Positions 31,926-42,984 of a stretch of 64,000 bases of DNA are shown one piece after another; within the stretch, counting starts at the first letter, position 1, and every line of letters begins with the position of its first letter. The stretch is from positions 55,717,501-55,781,500 of the forward strand of contig BSBM01000001.1 of NCBI GenBank assembly GCA_027924585.1. Reading direction: 5' to 3'. Both the position numbers and the translations under genes were made by a program. The stretch comes from Larix kaempferi (taxonomy: Eukaryota > Streptophyta > Pinopsida > Pinales > Pinaceae). The notes beneath the pieces were generated by a model. The model saw only the letters and a program-made list of their open reading frames with translations. It did not search any database and was not told where the DNA came from.

Positions 31926-33010
31926 TCACCTCTTCCTCGATTTGTCCTTGATCTGAAGAATGCCAAGCCTCTCTCTGAAGTACTCGAACTTCACTCCGGC
32001 TAGTGGCTTCGTCAGCACATCTGCAATCTGCTCGTCCATCGCAACATACAAGAGATTCACAGCTCCTCTCTGCACCATATCCCTGATATAGTGATATTTG
32101 ATCTCTATGTGTTTCGACCTGTCATGAAACACTAGGTTCTCGGACAGCTTCACACAACTCTGGTTATCACAGAAGATACCAGTAGCCTCCAACGGGAGAT
32201 CAAATAACTCAGACAGTAGCTTCCGTAGCCATACTTCCTCACAACTAGCTGAACAGGCTGCAACATACTCTGCCTCAGCTGTACTCAGTGCTACGCAGGA
32301 CTGCTTCCTGCTAAACCAAGAGATCACACCTGATCCCATACTGAAGCAACACCCAGATGTGCTCTTCCTATCTGCAGCACTGCCAGCCCAATCTGAATCA
32401 ACATAACCCTGCAGGTTAAACTTTTGATTCGCCTCATACCTGATCCCATAATCCACTATACCCTTCAGGTACCTCAGAACATGCTTTACAGCAACCAGGT
32501 GAACACTCCTCGGATCCGTCAGGAACTGGCTCAATGTGTTCACAGCAAAGCAAATGTCTGGTCTCGTGTTCATCAGGTACATCAAGGACCCAATCATCTG
32601 ATGGTACATGGAGACATCAACCGGCTCAGATGAAGCATCACATAGAAGCTTTAGATTCAATGCCATAGGTGTGGCCATAGCCTTGCAGTCCATCATCCCG
32701 AACCTCTTCAGGATCTCTATTGCATACTTCCCTTGTCCAAGGAAGATTCCACCACTCTGCCACACCTTCATGCCAAAAACAAATAGTGCATCATCCCCAA
32801 GTTCTTCATCTCGAACTTGGTAGTAAGCTTCCGCTGCGTGTCGGCAATCAAACTATTTTCACGTGTAACAAACAGGTTATCTGCATACAAAAGTAGTATC
32901 ACTGGATTTCCTTCCTCAACCTTGTAGTAACGGTTGTAATCCGCTTTACTCTTGGTAAATCCTAAACTGGATAGAAAGCTGTCTATCCTACCATACCAAG
33001 TTCTGCACAC
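31926..33010 (-). pseudogene. N1 Copia reverse transcriptase C-terminal half and RNase H
   Basis: Minus strand. 33010-32768 opens with W-Y-G-R-I-D-S-F-L-S-S-L-G-F-T-K-S-K-A-D and contains L-L-Y-A-D-N-L-F-V-T: the catalytic Y-A/V-D-D has become Y-A-D-N. One frame change near 32770 joins it to an open 281-codon frame 32771-31926: Q-G-K-Y-A-I-E-I-L, G-S-L-M-Y-L, R-P-D-I-C-F, then RNase H with D-S-D-W-A-G, D-R-K-S-T-S, T-A-E-A-E-Y, F-C-D-N-Q-S, H-I-E-I-K-Y-H-Y-I-R and I-A-D-V-L-T-K-P-L. RNase H residues are complete. It is the only long open frame in N1. Confidence 0.9.
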
Positions 33011-33019
33011 ATATCTGAC

Positions 33020-33260
33020 TACACCATGCTGTCTTGAAATCCATCTGGTGTATCTTCTATTTCATCACTTTTATATTTCTCAATGCTGTCATCTGCAATA
33101 TGCTTGATTTGATAGTTCCATTTGGAAGTCATAACAAACTTCCCTTCACGTCTTGGGATTACATCCCAAACATCATTCTTCATGATCGACGGATCATGGC
33201 ATTCTATTTCTTCATCCCAGATCCTGGGAACTTCAATATCTTCAATAAATATCTTTGTTG
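33020..33260 (-). pseudogene. N1 Copia RT N-terminal scrap
   Basis: Minus-strand reading gives S-I-M-K-N-D-V-W-D-V-I-P-R ... V-M-T-S-K-W-N-Y-Q-I-K-H ... S-I-E-K-Y-K, the first block of Copia reverse transcriptase. The sequence then jumps to the C-terminal half, so the catalytic first Asp block is deleted. The deletion lies between about 33010 and 33080. Confidence 0.7.
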
Positions 33261-35650
33261 CTGGAACAAATGTTGTAGTCCTTTTGTAGGAGATGGCATA
33301 CGATCTTTCCTACACAACAAGTTAAATTGCATGATTAGAAAACATCTCATAGTTTTCAGAACAAATTCTTACACATAAAGAAATATGTCATACAGTCATG
33401 CAATTATCTTAGCCAATGCTTCAATACAACATTTATCCATATCCCATAACTTTCTAGATGCCTTCCAATCTCTACCAGAACATTGTTAAGAGTGTGCACA
33501 ACTCCCAACATGTTAGCAAAGAGGTTTCATTCTAGATAAGTAGCAATGGAATGTTGTACAGTGCCATAGGCCACTTACCCATGTATATTAGTAGTATACT
33601 GTTCATCAATGCAACTATACATATCCTAAGTCTAGGAACATGAGCATATACATCATTGAACAATTTTATTTAAACAAACACATATGCAAGAAATTAAAAT
33701 ACTTATCTTTGTTTGTTCGTTGGGTGGACTCCCTCTGAGTCTTTGCTTTCTTGCAGGAGCTGCTGGAGTCCTAATCTGCAGTAGCTTCTTCTACACCTTT
33801 CTGTTGTGGAATGTAGAAAGATGGTCAACTCCCTCTGAATATCTGCATTCTTGCATAAACTACTGAAGTGGACTCCCTCTTGATCTTTGCTCCCTGGATT
33901 ACCTGTCCTTGAACTTATATACATTCTCAATCCCTATGCATGCTTGTTAGTATCATCATTGTGTTATCCTCTAGGTCTAATATAAAATCATACATTCATT
34001 ATTAAAACACAATAATCTCAAGCATGTATAGTCATGATCTTTTCAAACAAAAATAGTAAGCATTATTATTCAAGGTTTATGCAGGATTCTTATGGTTAGT
34101 CAAATCATAAGAAACATAACATATCTAAACCTATAATTACTCAAACCTATGACTCTTCGGGTTAGTTGAATCATCAATCAAGATAAGAGATATAATATGC
34201 ATAAAACCTGTGATTATTCAAACCTATACCTTCATGATTCTTCTGGTTAGTCAAATCAATCAATATAAGAGACATAATTCTTTTACTTATATTCCTATTT
34301 GACCATAGGACTTTTCTGTTTAGTCATATCATCAATCAAAGTAAAAATCATAATATGCCTAAACCCATGAGTACTAACTTCAATGAATAATCATAATCAA
34401 TCATGCCGAGTATACTTAAATAAAGGATCTTATCACAAGGTGAGATTCTAACTTGATATAGGAAAAACATACATGGATTAGCATGCTAGCTAATTATGTC
34501 TAACATACTCACATGATGTCTTCTTGTTCTTCTTCAATGACTTGTGCTAGTAACCTGTATATCTCATAGGTTAACCATTATAAAACCAAGTTATACATAC
34601 CTCGTAAATGGATCTTTTATGAGATCCATGACAATGGATGAATCTTTGTCCTCATGTCATCATGATCATATGTTCTTTGAACCAGAACATGATTTGTCTT
34701 TCTTGGTGTACCTTTCATGTTAGTAGACAACATAAATTTCATACAACACCATAATGCATTAGTACAATCATAAGTGTCAACACCCTAATCAATGAATATT
34801 TTCTATTGTGCATTCATAGTTTTATTAAGGTGATATGACAAGTCTAAAATCAAGATTGTACTAACCGTAATAACATGAAGACAAACATACCATAAACTTA
34901 ATCATGCACAAATCTCAAAACATACCTCGATGAGTCATACCTGTCGAGATCGCTTGTAATCTCCTTATGTAGAGCCTTAGCCTCATCTCCCTCTGAAACA
35001 GGAACTCCTTCACTTATGCAGGTGACCAATCCATCTTCTTCTAGGATTAACCCTATCCACTTGATTTGCAAGAACTGGACCTGGAGCTGGATATGGGTTT
35101 GTCAGAGAAACCCCAAAAATTCAAACTTTGAATTTCAAACTTCTGAAAGGATAGAAATATGCGCCTTGATGAGCTGATCAAACTGGTATATTCAGAATTT
35201 GAAAACTGCAAAGTTTCACTCCTCAATTTTGCCTTTGAAACTTTCGGATTCACTAGACGTGACCCTAAACTGGGGTTTGATGAATCCCACTCTTATTCCC
35301 AATCAAAATGTTTGAACCAAAGCTCTAAGCTTCTATTTTTATGAGGAGCTTCCAGCCGTGGTCACAGATTTCAAAAATTCCCATTTTTACAGAAGCCCTA
35401 ATTTTCCACTTTTCTGATCAAAGTCCCAAACTAGGGTTTGATCAAGCCCGGCCTTCTTCCCAACCAAAAATTCTGATCTTGGTCTCTAAATTTCTATTTT
35501 GATGAGTAGCATCCAGCCATGGTCTCCGATTACAAAAATTCCAACTTTCTCCAAAGCCCTAAATTCCGGAAGCCATGAATGAAGGTACTCAAAAATAATT
35601 CTGTTTTGACAGAAATATGTACCTGATTGTTTCTGGTGTAACTACGAACT
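33260..35650 (-). other. N1 long non-coding internal region
   Basis: 2.4 kb with no gag, protease or integrase motif in any frame. Parts match the equivalent region of element N2; for example the stretch around 33440-33540 (complement) corresponds to 48130-48250. Short A/T-rich repeats of CATAGGTTTAG-like motifs occur near 34080-34380. Confidence 0.6.
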
Positions 35651-35679
35651 TTTAAATCCACAGGGTCTGAAAATATTTT

Positions 35680-36030
35680 CTGAGATAGCCTGACCTGTTA
35701 TCTTTCCATCCTGACAGGTATGACCTCAATTGGATTCTCTGAGAGAGAGTTATGCCAAATGTCGCAACGTGACCTGTTTTGGGATAAAACAGGAGAGCGA
35801 ACTTGTACGGTGTGCCACGTCTCACTGTTTTAACTTCGGCCTCTGAAAACGTTTTCTGAGATATCTTGGCCTGTTACCTTTCCATCCTGATAGGTCTGAC
35901 TTCAATTGGACTCTCTGAGAGAGAGTTATGCCAAATGTCACAACATGACCTGTTTATGGGATAATACAGGAGAGCGAACTTGTACGGAGTGCCACGTGTC
36001 ACTGGTTCAACTTCGGCCTCTGAAAACGTT
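35680..36030 (-). repeat. N1 leader: duplicated ~176-bp unit with hairpin
   Basis: Two tandem copies, with matching points at 35773 and 35949. Each has a hairpin CCTGTTTT / AAAACAGG (35773-35793 is a perfect 8-bp stem with a 5-base loop; 35949-35970 is less perfect), an ACTCTCTCTCAGAGAG-type segment and an ACGTGGC motif on the element strand (complete as GACACGTGGC at about 36003-35992). The same unit is duplicated in N2. Confidence 0.85.
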
Positions 36031-36390
36031 TTCTGAGATAGTAAAGTCTGTGTACTACCTGTCACTTTTAACGAAATTTTATTTGGAGCTTCCTAGCCCA
36101 AGTTATGACCTTTTTCCCAAGGTCACCTGATTTTGACTCAGATCTGGAAGAGGCAGAAACCCTATATTGTACAGATCATAAATCACAAAGTACAACGAAT
36201 TAGAGGTTGTCCTTTGGACACAAGGTACCTGGAGATTTAATATTTGTCCTGTAACAATTTCAGATCCGAAAACGTCGCCAAAACGGATTTATAGCGAAAG
36301 TGCTACGATGACTTGTTTTTGCTATATCAAGCCCTAGCATCGTAAGTACAACAAGTGTCATACATGCCATATCATGCCTTCTTTCAGGCT

Positions 36391-36403
36391 AGCTCTGATA
36401 CCA
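36391..36403 (-). other. N1 primer-binding site
   Basis: Complement reads TGGTATCAGAGCT and directly abuts the 5' LTR that ends at 36404 on the element strand. Initiator-methionine tRNA type. Confidence 0.95.
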
Positions 36404-37008
36404 TGTTTAATTTTCAGAATTTACTTCAATCTGATCTAGGATCTTAACTGAGAGAACAACATTTATAGCATATCTACAGCATATCAATCATGGAGACAAT
36501 AATGCAAGCACACAAGAGACACAAAGATTTACTTGGGGAAAACCATAAAGGTGAAAAACCCCAATAACTTCCTCAGAGATAGATAGAGCAATGATACAAC
36601 CAACCAAGAGAGATAGCCATAACCTAGCAGCAGATCCTCCTCCTCCATAAGTGCGCCACTCCTCCTTGAGTGCATGTGTGAGAAGTGAGTGTGTAAATAG
36701 AGTGCCTCCCGCACTCTATTTATACTTGACTTGACTTGCCTTTTTACCTAACTCATGTAGGCTCGAACTTTACCACATAACATAATGTTGACTGGGCCAA
36801 CCCCAATAGGGTGGTCTAATAATCCTTTGACCCACATGACTTATACAGGGCCGACCCCAAATAAGGTGGTCTAATAACCCATCAAGTATAAGTTACGACA
36901 CTTACAATATAAATGACGACACTTCCTTATAGAGGAATAATACCATCTCTATAGGAATACAATATACATATATGTGAAATACATTCCGAAGTTACATATA
37001 CATCAACA
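36404..37008 (-). repeat. N1 5' LTR
   Basis: 605 bp, near identical to 29892-30497. TATAAATAGAG at about 36722-36712 on the minus strand. Confidence 0.95.
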
Positions 37009-37013
37009 TGCGC

Positions 37014-39419
37014 ATAGAAGTCTCCGAGGCCATTATATCCGAGGTTACTGCCATCCTGCAGGTGGGGAAGGCATGGTTTAACCGACGAGTCCCCACGATG
37101 ACTGCACGGGAAGCATTTTTACTGGAGGGGGAGCAAGTTCAATCATCCAGAAGAGGGATCGCATTGCACTCATTACCGCGGCCATGGGACCAGGTTGTTG
37201 TCTTTCTCAAGAAGTACATCACTTGCAAAGGTAGATATCAAACTGTTTATAACTCTGAACTCCCTTTACTTTCTCATCTTCGCCATGGCATTTTATTGAA
37301 CATTCCATATTATCTACTGCATGACTTGCGTCATATGGTGGCATTTGTCCAGTCTGCTAAGCACCCACTTTCCTCCTTCACCCACCATGGCCTTATCAAA
37401 TTAATAATTGTAAGAACCCTTTCCCAGCATCATATAACCTAGGAGCAATTCACAACTCGAGCTCAGGAACCCGCTCCCTTGCAGATTGTCCCAATACAAC
37501 AGGTACGAGTTCCACCACAACAGGAGGACCGGAGTCCCTCGACTGAAGTTGGGGGGGGGGATGAAACTGTATTAGAGGAAGAGCAACCGGGGGCACAAGC
37601 AGAGCCATTGGGGGGGGATGAAACTGTATTAGAAGAAGAGCAACCGGGGGCACAAGCAGAGCCGTTGGGGGAGGGTGTAGATAAAAAACTTGTGGAAAAC
37701 CCAGACAACAGGGCAGCTCTGATAGCAGAAGGTGAAATTGGAGCAGCACTAAATGCTGCGACAAGTGAACCTAAAGGTGACAGAGACAGGGCAATAGAAG
37801 AAAACATTGAGCTGGTAACTATTGAATCCTCACCTGAGTGGGGAGGAGGAACCTTAATTGAAGAAGAATAGCATGAGGAGCAAGAAAACATTCCTTCAAC
37901 CTCAACTGTGAATCCCAATATACCAACTCCACAAAAGAAAACACCACAAAGGAAAAGAAAGATACCAATCAATGAATTTAACATAACCTCACCAATCAGA
38001 AGAAAAAGAACTAGATCAGCTACAGTAGCAGAGGCAGCCAGAAAAAGATGGGCAACCTTAGAGACACAGGTTGAGCTCCCGATCCTTGTACCGAGACCAA
38101 TGGATGCTCCACAAAGGCCAGTTGAGAAAGAAACCAAAATTGAAGGACTTCTGGTTGAGAACACACTGTTAAAAGAGGACCTCCAAGTACTTCGAAGGGA
38201 AGTGGAAACCTGGAAGGAAACTTGCAGAAAACTAGGTGAAAGGAAATTGTATACATTGGTAGAGGCTGCAGACCAACTGGAGGAATCAAACTCTACCGAT
38301 CCTGGCAAGGAAGATGAATGAGTAATCTGTCCCACCTATGGAGAAATCTTTAAGGAGGCGGGCCACAAGATTATACTTCGTACCTGCTCAACACAGCAGC
38401 CCGCGGCCACAATAGAGGAAGCTGCAGAAAAAGAAGATGCTACCACACAAGAACCAGCATCTTTAACCATCCTTGCTGAAGTTGCCACCAATCCTGTGAC
38501 AGAGGAGCTAAGGGATGAAATCATGTATGATGATGGGGATAAAGAATATATTGTAACCCTAGAATGCTCCCACGACACAGAGATTATAGAGCAGATGGGA
38601 GAAGAACTTGGAATGGAGGACACTCTGGAGCTTAATAAAGAATATACTGTAACCCCAGAATGCTCCCACGACACAGAGATTATAGAGCAGATGGGAGAAG
38701 AACCTGGAAGGGAGGACACTCTGGAGCTTAATGAAGAATTCTATACTGTAACCCCAGAATGCTCCCATGACACAGAAATTTTAGAAGCTGAGCCACAAAG
38801 GCAAGACATTGATAAACTTGAACAGGGTGTTGTAACACAAGAACCAGCAAACTTGAGCATACTTGTCCAATCGGACGAATAGATGGGAGAAGAACCTGGG
38901 ATAGAGGACACTCTGGAATTTAATGAAGGACTCTGGGTTGTAACCCCAGATGGTTCCCATGACACAGAGCTCGTAGGAGAAGAATTGCAACAACAGGAGG
39001 ATGAATAGGCAAGCCAGGATGTTGCTACACAAGAACCAACATCCTTGGAGGCTATAGCAGGAACTCCTGAATTTCAATTAGAAGATAACCCTGGAATGGA
39101 TATCATTCCCGATACGCAGTGGAGTGAGGATGAACAGGTACAGACACAATCCTCAGGTGACACCGAAATCTTGGAGGAGGAGCTACACAATGAGAAAGAT
39201 ATCCAATCTCAGCAGCAGAAGGACAAAGAAGACACTGTTACACAAGAACCAGTGTCTCTAAAAGCAATGAAGATAGCTGCTAAAGAGAATCTAAAGGATG
39301 TTGCTGTTACACAAGAACCAGCAACTCTCATATTACACTTAGATGTGCTGGAAGACACTGTCCCACAAGAACCAGTGCTTCTACCTCCTAGGAATATCAT
39401 TGATTTGGACTCAGATTAA
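37014..39419 (+). pseudogene. Extra 3' ORF of Athila-like element, main part (repeat-rich acidic protein)
   Basis: One frame from the nested insertion to 39419, broken only by stops at 37440, 37869, 38319, 38880 and 39006; about 800 codons. Residues up to 37440 look globular (E-V-S-E-A-I-I-S-E-V, then D-L-R-H-M-V-A-F-V). Then: two 20-residue repeats starting G-G-D-E-T-V-L-E-E-E (37550-37670); a basic stretch P-Q-R-K-R-K-I-P ... P-I-R-R-K-R-T-R-S, a likely nuclear localisation signal (37950-38020); a coiled coil (I-E-G-L-L-V-E-N ... L-R-R-E-V-E, 38130-38290); three exact-period 32-residue repeats (C-S-H-D-T-E-I-I-E-Q-M-G-E-E, from 38544) and a remnant at 38883; and six T/P-Q-E-P motifs between 38441 and 39370. 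It lies in the env-like position. Function is unknown. Confidence 0.7.
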
Positions 39420-39852
39420 GATTTCCTTTCAAGTCCTCCCCATACACAGCATATAATGAGACTGCAGGAAGAAGTGATTTCCACTTGAACCAACTACATT
39501 TCCAGACACCAGTAGGTAGCATTGGAAGGGAGTAAGCACAGATGGCAGGCTGCCTCCTCTGCACTTAGAAGCCGAGATCCTTACTGTTTCAAGAATTTCA
39601 AGAAGGCACTTTCCAAAGTCAAGGGCTATGTGGGAAGTATGAGGGAGAGCGGAGTTAGTTGGGGCAGAGGAGCAGTGATGCTGGAAAGTATTGGGTTACT
39701 CACAGAGGCTTTTTAAAAAAAAAAGACAGAAGAGGTGCCTGAGTTTCCCTACAACTTTTCCTCCCTCCATGAATAGAGCTCAGTACAGGACTCAGATTCC
39801 GAATGATGCAGGTTGTTGCATGAGGACATGCAACAGGATAGTTGGGGGGAGA
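39420..39852 (+). other. 3' untranslated region and polypurine tract
   Basis: A short 64-codon frame (39522-39716) has no known motif. The region ends in GATAGTTGGGGGGAGA, the polypurine tract immediately before the 3' LTR. Confidence 0.7.
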
Positions 39853-41333
39853 TGTTGAGCCCAGAATTGGCCCTTTTTAATCATCCTCGATCACCTTTTC
39901 TTCCCCTTCCCTACACCATTTAGCATGCTAATCAGACCTATTATCTTCACTTTATTCCCCCAAGCTGCCAAGGTATGACTGATCATTGTTTTATCTTATT
40001 AATGCTTATGATTATGATAATTAAGGCTGTGTATCTCTCAATTGTGCTAACATGTTATGATTTATGAAGGTAGTTTGAGATAAGTGGACTGCAGGAAGGT
40101 GGGGCTGAACAAGTCTTGAAAGGAGGGTTGTTCGCTGATTAAAAGGATCCTCGGGGTTCCGATCATCAACTAAGGCACGTGGTTTTAATGTAACATCCTA
40201 GACAGAGCTGTGACAGGGCAGCTGTAACAGAATGTGCTATAAGTGGAGATCTTTAGTTATGGTTGCTCGAGTATAATTATGATCTGGAAAGATCGCCACT
40301 CCTGGGCCAATCAACAACTTTCTCGCATCTTTCTATGTCTTTACTATGCCACGTTTGTAACAGCTAGTATTGTTTAGGGCGCCTGAAGATCAGAGATCTT
40401 CATGGCTGCCCGTTAATAGGATCGGATGTTATGATCTGCATGTATAAATATGGGGAGCTGTCTTGACCCAGGGGGTTGAACAACGGAGAATTCATTCATT
40501 GTATTAGCAGTGGAAGCAATTTGTGTAATCATTCTTTCGTTAATATAAAGAGTTACCTCTGAGTTAAAGGAGCTTTACATTGTTCAGCCAGGATCTCTAT
40601 GTGAAGGTTGAGCCCGTCTTCCACAGAGATTGCTGAGTTAAAGTAGGATTTCTCGAATTTATTGTTGTGTGATGTTTTGTTAATGATATTTCCTTTGTAC
40701 GCAGCAGTAGTAAGTGTGGATTTGCAAGTATAATTAGGATTATGATTCCTCGATATTGGTAAGTGATACAGAGTGACAGTCGACTGAGTAGGAAACTTTC
40801 TTTATGCAATTCGTGTGGTAGTTGTACACAGCTTTGTTCATCCTGCAGTTTAAATTGTTATCCCATGGACCCTTGCAATTTATCTTTCCTATTATGATTG
40901 TTGATTTTCATTTCTGTAATTCAATCTTTTAGAAAAGTTGAACTCAATCCTTTGCAATTGAGTTTCTAGATTAATATTCAGTTTATGCTTATGGTTTTCA
41001 TGAGTGATCAGATTGAAGAAGTGAGTTACTTGTTCTATGATGTGAATAGGATTTCTTTTTATCTGCAATTGTCTTTGAATCTTATATCATTTCTTGAATT
41101 GATGCATGGTAGAAAGAAATTGAAATTGTAGCATTTAGAAGGCAATTGGGATTACACAGATTCTTGGGATGGACATAGTTGTTAGAAGATAGAAGTGTTC
41201 AATTATAGTGATTTGGTGTTTAAGCATAGATTGTGCATTTATCCTTTGAAATAAAAGACTTTCTCGGGTTGACAATAAATCTCGTATGCTCTGTATGTTG
41301 GTAATAATCTATCTGCATATTGGGTACTCGACA
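39853..41333 (+). repeat. 3' LTR of Athila-like element
   Basis: 1,481 bp, same ends as the 5' LTR. Followed by GTTAT (41334-41338), the partner of CTTAT on the left. Confidence 0.95.
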
Positions 41334-42000
41334 GTTATTAGATGCAAGGTGTCTAGCCTAGTCTAAGGAATAATAAACTAAAGGATTCAAAGCTTCCTGT
41401 TCTAAAACTAGTGATAATACATGATGATTTAAAATTCAAACAAAGAAGACATAGAATAAGCATCTAGTGAGATAGAGAAAGTGATGGGCTCAATTGCTAA
41501 CCTAGTTGTTGAAGTGAATATTAGCATAGAGATTATTCATAAAGATTCATTTTAATATCAAGGAGAAATGATATACACTTAGTCCACAGAGAATCAAGAA
41601 TTGGGTAGTAAAAGGAAAGGATCAAGCTTGCTTGAACTTGTTTATAAAATGGGGTAGATGCAAAATTATGAAACTAAGTTTGTTTTTGTAAGATTCGAAG
41701 ATTTATATTAAAAATAGAAGAAGAATATACATATATCTACATATTGCTTAGAATTTTCAGCATGTTTAGGGTATCCATATAGAAAAGTGGTTGCTAGAAA
41801 CTAGACCGGATTCATGAGTTTGAAATTAGCATGGTCCCTATTTTCCTATTCCTCCACAGGTCAGGGGTTATGACCCTAATCATAATCAAAATACCAGATA
41901 GACAAAGATGAAGCATAACATGACTCAATAGTTCAAAGAACTCATGGGATAGGGAATGATTGCAACCTGGTTGAACTTGGTTCGACATGTCGCCCGAGTG
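41334..42000 (+). other. Unidentified coding-like remnant, part 2
   Basis: AT-rich plus-strand sequence with protein-like stretches across stops, such as K-L-P-V-L-K-L-V-I-I-H-D-D-L-K-F near 41390 and I-E-K-V-M-G-S-I-A-N-L-V-V-E-V near 41480. It continues the region cut at 20768 by the Athila-like element. No family recognised. Confidence 0.3.
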
Positions 42001-42618
42001 CTAAACAAGTTCATCATTGACATTGCAGTTGGGCTTCTCCTGGGTCTCCATAAGCTCGAGTAGCTGGTTCATTTTTCCATTGAAGTTGGCATTCATTGTG
42101 ACTTGATTCTTGTCCAAATTCTGAATTGCCATTTCCATTTTGTTGAATTCGTTCTCCATCATTTGCATCAATTTATCCTGCTGAGTGGAAGATCCTGAGG
42201 TCTCTCTCATTTCCTGATTTCTATTATTCAACCTTCCTTCATGGAGAGGCATATCGATCATGAATTTCATGCTCCAAAGAATACTAAGGGTCTTGGTGTT
42301 CCTGGTCTCTCTAGTTCGCGGTACCCCAAAGTACTTGATGATGCCCTCAAAACTATCTTGCAAGGCCTTTGGTGAATTGCCACAACTCCTCTTCTTCGCT
42401 CAATTCTCCCAACATTCGATTGGGTCGCGGGCATGTTGTCTTACCCTTGTGCCAAAGAATCCACACAACTTGTCCAATTGCTTCACAACCCTTAGCAAAT
42501 GAGACCACTTGGAATTGGAGGACATACATTTACGGGTGGTTTTGGATCTAACCATTATTCCTGAATATAGAATGAAACCAGAGTCAAGGAAACAAGAGGA
42601 AAAGGTGCATTGAAACAA
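42001..42618 (-). other. Unidentified minus-strand ORF pair
   Basis: Two overlapping minus frames, 42618-42400 and 42363-42001. The second ends in a charged helix-forming segment with N-E-F-N-K-M-E-M-A-I and M-N-Q-L-L-E-L-M-E, a probable coiled coil. The first has basic K-T-T-R-K and C-G-F-F-G-T. No known domain is recognised. Imperfect copies of AAATTATGAAACT(A/T)AG at about 41653 and 42973 may flank it as an insertion. Possibly a retrotransposon gag fragment. Confidence 0.3.
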
Positions 42619-42984
42619 GCGAATGAGTCTAAAGCTATGAGCAACAGGGTGTAATTCCTAAAACGTTAAGGAGTAAATAACACACCTGCGGCGGGATGAT
42701 AACCGAATCCAGCTACATTGATGATGAAAACATGCCGCCAGATTCCGTCTTGTTCGAGCCATGATGAACTATATTCTAGATGGAATGTCTCCAGTGTATG
42801 ATTGAACTCCTTCCTCAGTGATGCGACCTATGTCACATTGCTTCTTTTGATTGCACTGGATCGAGCGATGACAATCATTAAATCCCTATCTCTCCATTCT
42901 TGCCCAGCCTGCCTTATGAGTTGGCATGTCGTTGTGACACATTGAGTATTTCGTGCCACTCGTTGTGGGGTAAATTATGAAACT
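42619..42984. other. Unassigned sequence
   Basis: Less AT-rich than its surroundings; probably part of the same minus-strand insertion as 42001-42618. No motif seen. Confidence 0.25.

Larger units (their letters stand above)
29892..37008 (-). mobile_element. Copia element N1, nested in the Athila-like element
   Basis: LTRs at 29892-30497 (606 bp) and 36404-37008 (605 bp), differing by about five substitutions and one indel by eye (about 1%). Exact 5-bp target duplications TGCGC at 29887-29891 and 37009-37013. Minus orientation is shown by the primer site (complement of 36391-36403), the polypurine tract GTTAAGAGGGAG next to the left LTR, and by the coding strand. Internal region is 5.9 kb but the only recognisable protein is the C-terminal half of reverse transcriptase with RNase H (33010-31926) and a short RT N-terminal scrap. 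Gag, protease and integrase are absent. Younger than its host, as its LTRs are closer to each other. Confidence 0.95.
20769..41333 (+). mobile_element. Athila-like Ty3/Gypsy LTR retrotransposon, 20.6 kb, with nested Copia
   Basis: Two LTRs of equal length (20769-22249 and 39853-41333, 1,481 bp each) begin TGTTGAGCCC and end CTCGACA. The primer site after the 5' LTR matches plant tRNA-Asp, as in Athila. A polypurine tract GTTGGGGGGAGA precedes the 3' LTR. Order: gag, protease (D-L-G-A-A), reverse transcriptase, RNase H, integrase (DD35E), GC-rich repeat, extra ORF. Without the nested Copia (29892-37008) and one copy of its target duplication the element is about 13.4 kb. LTR copies differ at roughly 45-50 sites by eye (about 3%), so insertion was millions of years ago. 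Not autonomous now because of nonsense mutations. Confidence 0.95.

Noticed and set aside
35053-36130. Short frames in the N1 leader (for example around 35906-36130)
   Set aside because: They cover the duplicated hairpin unit and equivalent frames in N2 are not conserved as protein.
37463-38335. 290-codon minus frame opposite the extra Athila ORF
   Set aside because: Ser/Cys-rich shadow of the acidic plus-strand frame; no motif, and the plus frame has ordered repeats and coiled coil.
37014-39419. Extra ORF as a viral-type envelope protein
   Set aside because: No signal peptide, transmembrane segment or cleavage site is seen; acidic repeats and a nuclear-signal-like stretch argue against it.
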